From: Cepaea nemoralis
Taxonomy: Eukaryota > Mollusca > Gastropoda > Stylommatophora > Helicidae
Length of the DNA stretch: 64,000 nucleotides
Reading direction: 5' to 3'
Assembly (NCBI GenBank): GCA_014155875.1
Contig: JACEFZ010014597.1
Span: forward strand, 620,553-684,552
Shown here: one piece after another, positions 53,145 through 62,984 of the stretch
Numbering within the stretch: position 1 is the first letter of the stretch
Layout of the letters: every line of letters begins with the position of its first letter
The notes under the pieces: model-generated
Databases searched by the model: none
Told to the model about the DNA's origin: nothing
The model's input: only the letters and a program-made list of their open reading frames with translations
Program-made: the position numbers and the translations under genes

Positions 53145-53660
53145 ATGTCATGCAGATAAGCGTGGCGGTCATGTTTCGCCATCTCACTCGATCACCAGAG
53201 ACGTGGGTCAGCTCTGTGTTCTTGTCTCGACCACGCCAAGTGGCCAAGCCATCCAGGTATTTACTTCTCTGCCTTCCTCTTCTTCTCTTCCCCTCGATCT
53301 TGTCAGTTGGCACCAAGTTCTCCAAGATATTTCTTCGCATAACGTGACCACAAAACAAAACAAAAATTGTGACTATCTACGTCTAATTTCTCTAATCAAT
53401 TTACGGTTTTCATTTGTTTCTTGTAGGACTTGGTCATTGGTTTTTCTGTCTATGGTATTCTTGCATTTTCATCAGAAACCACATTTCCACAGCCATCAGA
53501 TGTTTTTCGGCCTGTTTGCTCATTGTCTACACTTCACGTCCATACAGAAGCACAGGTTCTATGTAGTACCTCAACACTTTTTTCTTGTTGCAAATGATAT
53601 CCTTTTATTGGTCAGTGTGTTTTCCATCTTGCAAAAGGCTGCCTTCACCATGGCGATACT
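53145..53660 (-). pseudogene. LINE ORF2 C-terminal end
   Basis: The minus frame reads MFCGHVMRRNILENLVPTDK and GKRRRGRQRSKYLDGLATWR, the standard end of this LINE group, followed by 3' sequence and the (GAT)n tail. Upstream (53400-53660) the frame is broken but matches 11765-12150 at DNA level. Confidence 0.88.
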
Positions 53661-53765
53661 CTAAAGCGATATTTACTTGTTAATATGTGTCTAATGTTAA
53701 GGGGGCTCACTTGCCATCGAGCAAGCTGACAACCTTGCCAGCCCGTCACTGGCCCAAGGGTTATG

Positions 53766-53995
53766 AGCATATCCTTTACAGGACGCCTCAGCCAACCCCA
53801 GCATCTTTTGGGTGTTTATGATTTCTTGGCAAGTTTATGTTCAGTAGTTTGCCACTGCTTTCTGAACGACTGGCACCCATACCTTTGTATGGGACACGAA
53901 CACGAGGCGGTCTGCTGCCAACTCTACTGCAGCTGTGTTTCGAACGCTGTATGCGGGATTACGAATTGCATTTGTAACACCTTCACCACAGACCT
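53766..53995 (-). mobile_element. SINE2 copy, full length
   Basis: CATATCCTTTACAGGACGCC, GTTTGCCACTGCTTTCTGAA, GTCTGCTGCCAACTC, GTTTCGAACGCTG and the tRNA head end CTTCACCACAGACC. Confidence 0.92.
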
Positions 53996-54079
53996 GGGGG
54001 TATCACGGACAGATCAGAAAACAAACACTGAACTATTGACCGCGGGTTACTGCATCACTCAAATACACAAAACGAAAAA

Positions 54080-54170
54080 GACTAAGACACGTGTATGGGG
54101 ATCATATCAACACTGAGATATCACCATATACACAAGGAAAAAGACAAAGACACATGTATGGGGATCATAC
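54080..54170. repeat. Two-copy tandem repeat, about 66 bp
   Basis: AAGACACGTGTATGGGGATC (about 54083) and AAGACACATGTATGGGGATC (about 54148). Confidence 0.75.
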
Positions 54171-54184
54171 CAGCAGAAGCGGGC

Positions 54185-54360
54185 GCGTTGACAGAACGGT
54201 TGGGGGGGGGGGACATTCCACTGGCCGTGGCATGAGCGCAGTCAGTCGAGGGTTGGATACATGGGCTCGTCGCTGGCAACGGGAGGGAGAGACTGGCCAC
54301 CTATTCTGCCGTGCACGCCGGTCGATAAAATGTTTCCAACATTTGTCAGTCACATATCAG
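54185..54360 (+). mobile_element. SINE4 copy
   Basis: GGGTTGGATACATGGGCTC (box B region), GGGAGGGAGAGACTGGCCAC and CCGTGCACGCCGGTCGATAA match the other SINE4 copies; G run near 54203. Confidence 0.65.
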
Positions 54361-54379
54361 GTTTCTTCTCCGGGGCCTT

Positions 54380-54382
<3 letters not shown>

Positions 54383-54466
<84 letters not shown>

Positions 54467-54592
54467 CCTCCCTCCATCCCTCTCTCCCTTTATTTTCTCT
54501 TTTTCTCTCCCTCTCTTTCTCTTTTTCTCTCTCTCTCTTTCTGTCTCGTTTTCTTCCTCTCTTTCTCTCTCCCTCCCCCTCCCCCTCTCTCT

Positions 54593-54648
<56 letters not shown>
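54383..54648. repeat. (CT)n microsatellite block
   Basis: Pure CT 54383-54463 and 54599-54648 with impure CT/TTTC between. Confidence 0.97.
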
Positions 54649-54650
<2 letters not shown>

Positions 54651-54839
54651 AACAAAGGTTAAATGCAGAAGTTAATTACATCTATTTGAAAATACTAGGC
54701 AAAAGAGACTGGGAAAGACAGAGACATGTATTTTGAAAGTTTAAATAACTGGGCTTCGGGTAATATAAGCAACATACATTTTATGACAATATTAGGTGGG
54801 GGAGGATAGTGATCGCTAACTCTTCCTGCAGACCACAAA

Positions 54840-54975
54840 CCTGGAGAAGAAGATGAGGGGAGGAAGAATAGAAGGAGGAGGAAAAGGAGGAAGAAGAAGA
54901 AGCGGAGGATGAAGAAGTGGTGGTAGAGGTAGAAGGAGAGAAAGAAGAAGTGGAGGAGAATGAGGAAGACGGTGG
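54840..54975. repeat. GAA/GGA-rich low-complexity stretch
   Basis: Impure GAAGAAGAGG-type purine tract. Confidence 0.85.
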
Positions 54976-55262
54976 TTTGAAATTGTCCAAGTACGAATGA
55001 AACTAAAATGCGTGTGTATGTAAGATTACCAGGAGACTCCAGCGAGATGACCAGTCTGCGGAGATATGAATCTAAGACAAGCATGACTCTGTTCGGCCTA
55101 GAAATTGAGTTTTCTGGCTATATCAGGACATCTGTCCAGATATGAACTCTCCAGGGCTGACCTTTGTCGTCAAGTACTTTAGTCGCACTGGGAGATGTTT
55201 CCAAATTTAGATGACGCTGTTTCCAGAAGTCCGGTCGTTGGCTAGAATAGAACTAGGGTCTC

Positions 55263-55263
<1 letters not shown>
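54976..55263. other. No recognised feature
   Basis: Nothing identifiable. Confidence 0.35.
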
Positions 55264-55342
<79 letters not shown>

Positions 55343-55677
55343 GTATCTCTCTCTTTCTCTCCCTCTGTCTGTCTCTTCCTCTCTCTGTCTCTCTTTCTCT
55401 CCCTCTTTCTCTCTCTCCCTCTGTTTCTTTTTGTCTATCTCTCTTTCTTTCTCTCGATGTGTCTCTCTTTCTTTCTCTCGATGTCTCTCTCTTTCTCTCC
55501 CTCTTTCTCTCTTTCTTTCTCACTCTCTCTCTCTTTCGTTCTATCTCTCTCTCTTTCCTTCTCTTTCTTTCTCTCTCTTTCTTTCTCTCCCTCTTTCTAT
55601 CTCTCCCTCTGTTTCTCTTTGTCTATCTCTTCATCTCTATGTTTCTCTCTTTCTCTCCCTCTTTATCTCTCTGTCTG

Positions 55678-55735
<58 letters not shown>
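55264..55735. repeat. (CT)n microsatellite block
   Basis: Pure CT 55264-55340 and 55686-55734 with impure CTTT/CTGT/CCCT between. The long Ser-Leu frames are artefacts. Confidence 0.97.
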
Positions 55736-55744
<9 letters not shown>

Positions 55745-56075
55745 TTCCCTCTTTCTTTCTATCCCAATTTCTATCTCTCCCTCTTTCTAACTCTGCCTCT
55801 TTCTCGTCCCCCCCCCCTCTCCCTTACACATATACGAGCGGGCCCGCATACATGAACACACATCGGACACATACACAGGCGCACTTAATGGTTTAAGGAA
55901 GATAAAACAGAAAAAAAAGGGGAAGAACGCACGAAGCGGTGATTAAACTTATCAAGTGGGTTATGAGTCAGAAGCTGTAAGTGGTTCAACTTGTGACCGC
56001 ATTAAGATAAAACCATTATCTGGAGTCTTGACTGTATACACATCTGTCGGTGTGGGGTTTCCAGCTAACACTGTT

Positions 56076-56097
56076 TTCTTCTTCTTCGTCTTCTTCT

Positions 56098-56144
<47 letters not shown>

Positions 56145-56240
56145 TTCTTCTTCGTCTTCTTCTTCTTCTTCTTCTTCTTCTTCTTCTTCTTCTTCTTCTT
56201 CTTCTTCCCTTTATTCCGCATTAACAACCTTTTAACTTAA

Positions 56241-56304
<64 letters not shown>
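56076..56304. repeat. (TTC)n and (CT)n microsatellites
   Basis: TTC 56076-56207 with GTC and CTC interruptions, CT 56246-56304, then CA/GC 56323-56353. Confidence 0.97.
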
Positions 56305-56307
<3 letters not shown>

Positions 56308-56353
56308 CTCCCCCTCACCCCCACACACACACACACACACACGCGCACGCGCG

Positions 56354-57205
56354 CACTAGACATCAACAAATGAAAACTGTAAAAGCTGCAATTTAAAATG
56401 TGTAAACACCGTTAGAACTGGCATGTAGGTTGGCAGTATTGTTGCTAAGATTAGTAACGAATGAATTACCAACATACGATAAGTAGATTGTGAGCTTTAC
56501 TAGAACACGATTACAAGAAACACAATGGACGTTGCGGCCAAAGCCTTCGTTAGCACAGAACAAAACAGTTGAGTTCCCTGCAGTTGGCATCACAGTATGG
56601 CCGACCAACTAGTGCCAGGCAATAAAAGCTGAACAGGACTCTTTTGTTCATTTCGGTTGTGTTGAAAATAGATGAAACCTGTAGCAATTCATAAACGAGT
56701 AAAGATTCATTACAGTGACGCATGCTTGTCATTATCGCTAAGGTTTTCTTTCGAAGCCCCCTTCCCTCTTCCTCCTTCCCCCGTCATTTTCTTCAATTTA
56801 ATATATGAAATAAATCGCCCTGTTTATCGTGAAGGGTGCAGCCAAAGAGTGAGTAGATCAGAGTCTGCGTGGTGTTTGATGAGTCCATGTTGGAGTGTCA
56901 ACCATTTTATGATGTGATGAGCCGCTTCCTGTACACCGAGTTCACGAGTAATGTCGCTCTGCTTCGCCACACGGACCAGTTTAATAAGGGCATGCACGCG
57001 AGGCTGTCCGGCCGTCCGTTTATCTAATTGTGGTACCTTTACTTATGGCAGAGCGCAGAGGTTAACGATGCTTGGGCGTTTGTGTGTCACGCGTGTCTGG
57101 GTATTGGGATGCTGGGTGGGCAATGATGAGCATGAAAGCTGGGGTGTGAATGTGAGGATTTGGAGGCGGCAAAGGGGACGTAATAAGAAGCATGAAGAAA
57201 AGAAT
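56354..57205. other. No recognised feature
   Basis: AATGGACGTTGCGGCCAAAG (56525) resembles 31744-31765 and may be a small repeat; otherwise nothing. Confidence 0.35.
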
Positions 57206-57420
<215 letters not shown>

Positions 57421-57838
57421 GTCTGCCTGTCAATTACTAGAGGTAGAAATATATTGGAGGGGGAGGGGAGAAGATACTTGACTGCTTAGCATAGAGGAAC
57501 ATCAGTATCAAAATTTATTAACAGTATACGAGACAGGAGACCGTGGAAAGTCATGATGACAACGCCATATGACCTGGAAAAGAAGAAGGGGGAGAACACA
57601 CAAAAATGTTTGCAGCGGGTTAGAGTACTTACGTATACGAATAATGCCCAAGCTAGTTCAAAGTCAATGAAACGAATTAGTCGGAACCCCCAAATGGTCA
57701 CAGAGGACAGTTAAACTCTTGTATCTTTTAGCTCAAAAACCAGTCTATAAAGGCACAACATCTGCCTTTCGTCTTGGGACAACTGTGTATGTATCAACAT
57801 TGACACCATTACTTCCCCCAACTGCTTATTCATATTGC
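57421..57838. other. No recognised feature
   Basis: Nothing identifiable. Confidence 0.4.

Positions 57839-57839
<1 letters not shown>

Positions 57840-57911
<72 letters not shown>
57840..57911. repeat. (GT)n microsatellite
   Basis: About 36 repeats. Confidence 0.98.
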
Positions 57912-57912
<1 letters not shown>

Positions 57913-58317
57913 GTCTGTGAGTCAAAGCCGTTAGCTTTTATAAACGTGGACTCAATCAACACTTAAGATTTACTTGAAGCACCTCACTTATCCCATGGCA
58001 ACTTCATTCTTGGCTTGTAAGTCCTTCGTATACACAAGTTATTCTTTGAACTGCTGCGTAATTTAAACCCCTGGCTTCTTTGTAGGCGCGCACGCGCCTA
58101 GAAAGTGTGGTTTGTATTTGTGTGGGGGTCATTGTAAAGTGTTTTTTATTTTTAAAGAGAGTGTATACATGTTGTACAAATAGAGCTGTTGTAACTAGCG
58201 TGAGTAGGATTACACACGCACGTGGGACATAGATGCAGATACGCGCATATATGCTGACCTGCCTAGCACTTTGTCGTCTTGACAGACGATAGTTCGTAAA
58301 ATGGAGTTATACCTCTC
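57912..58317. other. No recognised feature
   Basis: Contains a small GC palindrome AGGCGCGCACGCGCCT at about 58085. Confidence 0.4.
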
Positions 58318-58575
58318 CATAGCACAAAGCCTGGGCTGAATTTAGAGACTATGTGTTGCCCTTGCTGCATGATCCCTCTCTCGGCCTGCCTAGTTTACTC
58401 CAGAGGAATGGTAACACCAATATATCTGGAACAAGACAAGCTGCAGAAGCTGCCGGATCAGCAAAGCAATACTCTCGTAACTTTCTGCCTGTCGAAGCTT
58501 CCATCCTAGACCAGTTTCCAACCAAGGCTTAGGGCCTCGTCTGCCCTGCTATGACATTTAGTCTGTAGGTTGCAT
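58318..58575 (+). mobile_element. Repeat family R4 copy
   Basis: AAAGCCTGGGCTGAATTTAG...GGAACAAGACAAGCTGCAGA...AGTCTGTAGGTTGCAT. Confidence 0.8.
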
Positions 58576-58616
58576 ATATGCAGACGCAGTTGTAAACTAA
58601 CATACAAACATAAATC

Positions 58617-58885
58617 GGAGGTCAGCATGGCTGAATGGATACGAGCGCTCGTTGTGCTATTACTGTGGTAGTGGGTTCACCCCCTACACCGGTCAATTGC
58701 ACTAAAATGTTGACTTCTCGTCCTTGACTTAGGGCCGTACATTACAAGTACCTCTGAAGTCGAAGTGGGTTCGCCTGATTTTGAGGGATACTGGTAATAG
58801 GGAAAGCTAATCCCCATGCAAAAATTCAGTTCAGTGCTACTAGTAATGTGTATGGACTACTCTTGAGTTCAAAGCGAGCCAGCGC
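58617..58885 (+). mobile_element. SINE3 copy, near full length
   Basis: GGAGGTCAGCATGGCTGAAT (box A), GTGGGTTCACCCCCTACACC (box B), TACAAGTACCTCTGAAGTCG, CTTGAGTTCAAAGCGAGC and an A-rich end. Confidence 0.92.
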
Positions 58886-59146
58886 CGAAAAAAAAAAACA
58901 CAAAAAAATCAACATACGGACGGAAAGATAAACTAAAACACAAAATATAAACCAGCATACCAACATAAATCAACATACTGACACAAAGATAAAGTAAAAC
59001 ACACACATAAACCAGCACATGTGAAAGCTGGGAGTACACATAATTTTTACGTCTGGCTGGCCGGGTATTGGTGTACAACTGTGTCCTCAACAAGGCGTCG
59101 TCGTGGTCGGACGGATCAGAGCCATCGGGCTTTAACTCCCGGTTAA
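58886..59146. other. No recognised feature
   Basis: CATA/CACA-rich; nothing identifiable. Confidence 0.35.
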
Positions 59147-59475
59147 CTTCTTCTTCTTTCGTTGGCTTGATATATGTCTATAACTGCAGTGTTGTCTCTT
59201 GGATGAATTTAACTGTCGTTTTTTTTAGTTCACTCAGCGGTCCATAGAGTTCATCTTCCGCTGTCGTCTCTCTAGGTCAGAAGGTTTGCCTATATACCTT
59301 GTATGTAATTTGGGCAATCATGGAGTATGTGCTCTGCTGTCCGCGACACCAATCCACATGTGCACATGGCTGATTCACAATCTTGAATTGGTTAGCTGAT
59401 AACAAAGGAGGCGGTTCATCCCCTATACCGTTATTAAGTTTGACTTCAACGTTGATTTCTTGATCAGAAAGCAAT
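59147..59475 (-). pseudogene. LINE-E 3' end
   Basis: The minus frame NQFKIVNQPCAHVDWCRGQQ corresponds to the cysteine tail after RNase H. The 3' end 59158-59280 is shared with 19912-20036 and 37445-37560, with three GAA units at the end (59149-59157). Confidence 0.85.
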
Positions 59476-59483
59476 GGAAAAAT

Positions 59484-59527
59484 CTTTCATTCATTCATTC
59501 ATTCATTTATTCATTCGCTCATTCAGT
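59484..59527. repeat. (ATTC)n microsatellite at a LINE 3' end
   Basis: About seven units of CATT; it abuts the 3' end of the next LINE. Confidence 0.9.
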
Positions 59528-60245
59528 AGCATGTCCTTTGTAGAACCTCACTCCCATAACAATCTTCCGGAAACTTTTTGGTCATGAGCAAGATGTCCCG
59601 CGTCCGATACACTTATCTGGGGATAATCTGCCACATCCTGCACCCATCTTCTCTTTGGCTTTCCTCTTCCTCTCTTCCCAGGCATATATCCCTCCATTGT
59701 TGTTCTCTCCAAACTTTCATGACATTTCAAGTGATCAAAATATTTCAATTTTCTTTGTTTTATTGTCTTCAGTAGCCAGCCTTCTTCAATATTCAGATAT
59801 TGTCGTATGGGTGCATTTGTTCTTTTCTTTATCCAAGATATTCTTAGAACCCGTCTATAAGATTTATATTCAAAGGCATTTATGCGCTGTTCAGCTTGTT
59901 TAGTAAGCGTCCAGGTCTTACAGATGTATGTTGCAAAGGGAAGGATGCACGCTCTTAAAAACCTAAGTTTTGTAGTTCTGTCTTCCCACTCCACAATTTA
60001 TTCAGTTGTTTTAGTCTTTGAAGAGCAATAGATATTCGTCTTTTAATTTATTTCATTGTGTCACCATTGTTGGTAATTAATGACCAAAAATATTCAAAAT
60101 TGTCCATCACCTGCAATATTTTCTCATTACCATATATTTCTTTCTCCATATTAGTTTTATCTGTATGCATTATCTTTGGTTTTGTTATGTTAAGACATAA
60201 TTTGTGATTTTTAATATTCTTTTGGGTTGAGGTTACTGTTTCACG
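59528..60245 (-). pseudogene. LINE reverse transcriptase C-terminal part
   Basis: 59548-59994 is a 148-codon open frame: LRFLRACILPFATYICKTWT, RINAFEYKSYRRVLRISWIK, KLKYFDHLKCHESLERTTM, GRGKPKRRWVQDVADYPQIS. This is the complete conserved C-terminal region of LINE ORF2. Upstream, after a stop, the frame continues with KPKIMHTDKT and VMDNFEYFWSLITNNGD (the normally FxYLGS region). Truncated at the 5' side, as is usual for LINE insertions. Confidence 0.9.
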
Positions 60246-60344
60246 TAAAATTGCCTAGAAAACCAAGCAGGGGTTGAACACGTTTTGCTAAGAACATGCA
60301 ACATTGAGTGCCCTCAACAGCACCGTCCTCTTCGCACTCCTGCG

Positions 60345-60580
60345 ACGTCAGCATGAATACATCCACAGAAAACTGCCGTAAATTTTGAGCTTTTTGACAT
60401 CTCCATAGAGCTTTTCCTCAAATGGAATGGGTGTCGACCGAAATGGTGTTCTCTGATCTGTATATTTTAGACACTGCTGCAACAAATGCTCAGCTGCCAT
60501 TTTACCAGTTTCACAGTCACGTACATCAGCGTCTCCTACCTTTAGTTTTGTAAACGTTTGGTCTTAGAGTCTACGGTGCC
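60345..60580 (-). pseudogene. LINE C-terminus after RNase H
   Basis: The minus strand encodes KVGDADVRDCETGKMAAEHL followed by LQQCLKYTDQRTPF and FEEKLYGDVKKLK. This is the C..TG...H.LQ.C tail of RNase-H-bearing LINEs, distinct from LINE-E. Confidence 0.75.
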
Positions 60581-60609
60581 TTTGCGGAATCTGAAGAATC
60601 AGCCAATCA

Positions 60610-60770
60610 ATAAGGTGTCGTATTCACAATTAAGTTTCGCTGCAATGGATCACCGACACTATCTGTCTCTCGCCTTGATTGTACAGCCTGTCAGAATGCT
60701 GTTCATCCATCTCTTGATGTTGTCTTCCCACTTGTATCATTGTCTATCTCCTGCTCGCTTGCCTTCGGCA
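60610..60770 (-). mobile_element. Repeat family R1 copy
   Basis: GCAATGGATCACCGACACTA...TTGATTGTACAGCCTGTCAG...CACTTGTATCATTGTCTA, reverse of the other R1 copies. Confidence 0.8.
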
Positions 60771-60771
60771 G

Positions 60772-60836
60772 GCCGCCGTGCGGAGAGCCACCAGGACATA
60801 TATGATACTACCCGGTGGAATGAAGTCGATCCACTG
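60772..60836 (+). mobile_element. SINE1 3' fragment
   Basis: GGCCGCCGTGCGGAGAG...CCGGTGGAATGAAGTCGATC, weak match to the SINE1 3' end. Confidence 0.4.
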
Positions 60837-60953
60837 CCTTGTGAACCCGTTTATTAAAACCCAATGGCAGAACTTGCTATTGGACAATTGTACTTTTACA
60901 CCAAGAATTATAGATACAGTATTGACAAACGCTTTCATTCTCCTCTCTATTAG

Positions 60954-61187
60954 GGTATGTTCTTGGCGAAGGCTCTGTACGACAACGTTGCGGAGACGGC
61001 CGACGAGCTGGCCTTTCGCAGGGGCGAAGTGCTGACAGTCGTAGAGAGGGACACGAAAGGCTTGGACGGCTGGTGGCTTTGCTCTCTCCGTGGCAAACAT
61101 GGAATCGCCCCTGGAAACCGCTTGAAGATCCTTACCGGCATGGGCGAAGGAAGCGAGGGGTTCAAAGGCGGGGATTCTTTACATAAG
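60954..61187 (+). CDS. BCAR1-like: SH3-domain exon of a Cas-family adaptor (BCAR1/NEDD9-like)
   Basis: An exon of 234 bp (78 codons, phase 0 at both ends). It follows a pyrimidine tract and AG (60952-60953) and precedes GTGAGA (61188). The peptide is a complete SH3 domain: LAKALYDNVAE (ALYDY-type motif), DELAFRRGEVLTVVE (RT loop), GLDGWWLCSLRGKHG (the paired tryptophans) and IAPGNRLKIL (PxN motif and 3-10 helix). The run KALYDN..E..DEL.F and GLDGWWLCSL is characteristic of p130Cas/NEDD9/EFS and unlike other SH3 families. In animals this domain, at the protein's N-terminus, binds proline motifs in FAK, PTP-PEST and C3G at focal adhesions. The Met at 60957 may be internal or, if exon 1 is untranslated, the start. 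Other exons (substrate domain, FAT-like C-terminus) are not in the window. It is the only convincing host coding sequence here. Confidence 0.93.
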
Positions 61188-61221
61188 GTGAGAAACGAGT
61201 GTGGTGTTGTCCTCCCTTGTG

Positions 61222-61735
61222 GTTATAATGTCTTTTCTGTGTGGTTTTTCTTCCTGTCGATAGTTATTGTTCATGTCAGGTTATACTTCTTGTCAGCGTT
61301 TATTGTTCTTGACTGCCGTTATTGTTTTTGTCTACGGTTATTCTTCTTGTCTGCGGTTATTCTTCTCATTTATACTTATTCTTCTTGTCTTCGTTTATTG
61401 TTCTTGACTGCGGTTATTGTTTTTGTCTACGGTTATCCTCCTCGTCTGCGGTTATTGTTCTTTACTACCGTTATTCTTTCTTCTACAGTTACTGTTCTTG
61501 TCTACGGTTATTATTCTTGTCTTCACTTATTCTAAAAGAAAATTCTTTTTCTACACTTATTCACAACAATTGTTTTTCCTTTTCACAGTCACTACACTTG
61601 TCTACAATTATTGTTCTTGTCTGCGGTTATTGTTCTTGTCTACACTTATTATTCTTGTCTACTCTTATTCATTCTTATTGATTAGAGTTATTGTTCTTGT
61701 CTATAGTCATTGCTCTTGCCTACAATAATGGTTCT
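61222..61735. repeat. 19-bp minisatellite in the intron after the SH3 exon
   Basis: About 25 degenerate units of TTATTGTTCTTGTCTACGG and variants, starting about 35 bp after the splice donor. Strongly pyrimidine-rich on the sense strand of the host gene. Confidence 0.9.
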
Positions 61736-61741
61736 TGTCTG

Positions 61742-61866
61742 CCCTCAAGGACGAGAAGTCAAAATTTTAGTCCAACTGACCGATATGTGGGTTGAACCCC
61801 CTTCCCCGACACCAGCACACCGGATGTTTGAGAACGAGCGCTGTTGTCCATTCGGCCACGCATATC
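61742..61866 (-). mobile_element. SINE3 5' part
   Basis: CAAGGACGAGAAGTCAAAAT...GGTTGAACCCCCTTCC...CATTCGGCCACGCATATC; only the head and first part of the body. Confidence 0.8.
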
Positions 61867-62198
61867 TCCCATCTTCTCTGTGTGCGTGCGTTTGTATGTG
61901 ACATCATCAGGTGACATGCGTTGCCCTTTTCATCAAGCTTGTGACTTCCACTAGCATTTGTTCCACTTCGCTGTCCCTAGCCTGTGACTGACTGTCCCCA
62001 GTCTACCTACAGGCCAATTTGTGTCTCTACTCGTCTGGTCCTTATCCTTGGACCTGTCCGACATGGGATACCCTATCAGTAGGTGTGCTATCGTCGGCAT
62101 GGCCTCTAGGGTCATTAGGACACGCAGGCTCCTCTACCCGATTAGGTGGATACACAGCAGAGTGGGTTGATTTATATGTCTAGCTTGCTTGGTGTCTG
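61867..62198. other. No recognised feature
   Basis: Nothing identifiable. Confidence 0.4.
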
Positions 62199-62210
62199 TC
62201 TGTCTGTCTA

Positions 62211-62297
<87 letters not shown>
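62199..62297. repeat. (GTCT)n microsatellite
   Basis: About 23 tetramers. Confidence 0.98.
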
Positions 62298-62429
62298 GTT
62301 TTGTCTGTAGTATTGATTTTTTTTTTCATTTTCCCCATGCCTTTATAATACAAATCTTTTATATTGTTGCTGTTCTCGGTTAACCTTGAATAGTATGTGA
62401 ATGAAATATGTATGAAAGAGAGTGAACGA

Positions 62430-62835
62430 ACGAACGAAAGTCTTTATTTTCAAAGGGTTAAGAATTGGGCACGCAGGCCCGTCTGACATTCTGCCCTTCT
62501 TCTCTATTACCTCTCATACATTCTTTCGTTCAACATCACTTATGAAGCAAATTTTGACAACAAAAGAACAATAGCATTAAAACGCATGAAAAATAATCAA
62601 TAACAAATGACTCAATGAGGCAGTGTTTAACATGGGCATTATAAATACCTAATGAGGGTGTAACGTGCCATACATAAGGGAATGTTTTTTGGCTAGTTGT
62701 CGTTTGAGATACGTTACCATTATTCTTTTTTTTTTTTTGAGAGTGATAGAAAGGCAGATTGTTAGACGGTCCCCCATGCCCAATTTTTAACCCTTTGAAA
62801 ATAAAGTTTGTTCCTTCGATTGTTCCTTCGATTGT
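62430..62835. repeat. Inverted pair of repeat R5
   Basis: Left arm 62430-62505 (GAACGAACGAACGAAAGTCT...GGGCACGCAGGCCCGTCTGA), right arm 62752-62820 (reverse, with ATTGTTAGACGG...ACCCTTTGAAAATAAAG). The 246 bp between them is unrecognised. Single R5 units occur elsewhere (23432, 38672). Confidence 0.75.
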
Positions 62836-62844
62836 TGTTCGATC

Positions 62845-62980
62845 GTTCTGCCCAGCCACCCATCCATCCATCCATCCATCCATCTATCTGCCTGCCTATT
62901 TAGCCACCCAGCTATCCATTCATCCTTCTGTCTATCAGCCTGCCTGTCTATTTAGCCAACCATCCATCTTTATATCTACA
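62845..62980. repeat. (CCAT)n and impure tetramers
   Basis: CATC/CCAT repeats at 62858-62886, impure after. Confidence 0.85.
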
Positions 62981-62984
62981 CTCT

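Noticed and set aside
53083..53358. Poly-Asp tail as a protein feature
   Set aside because: It is the (GAT)n 3' tail of the LINE read through; only the upstream GHVMRR part is coding in origin.
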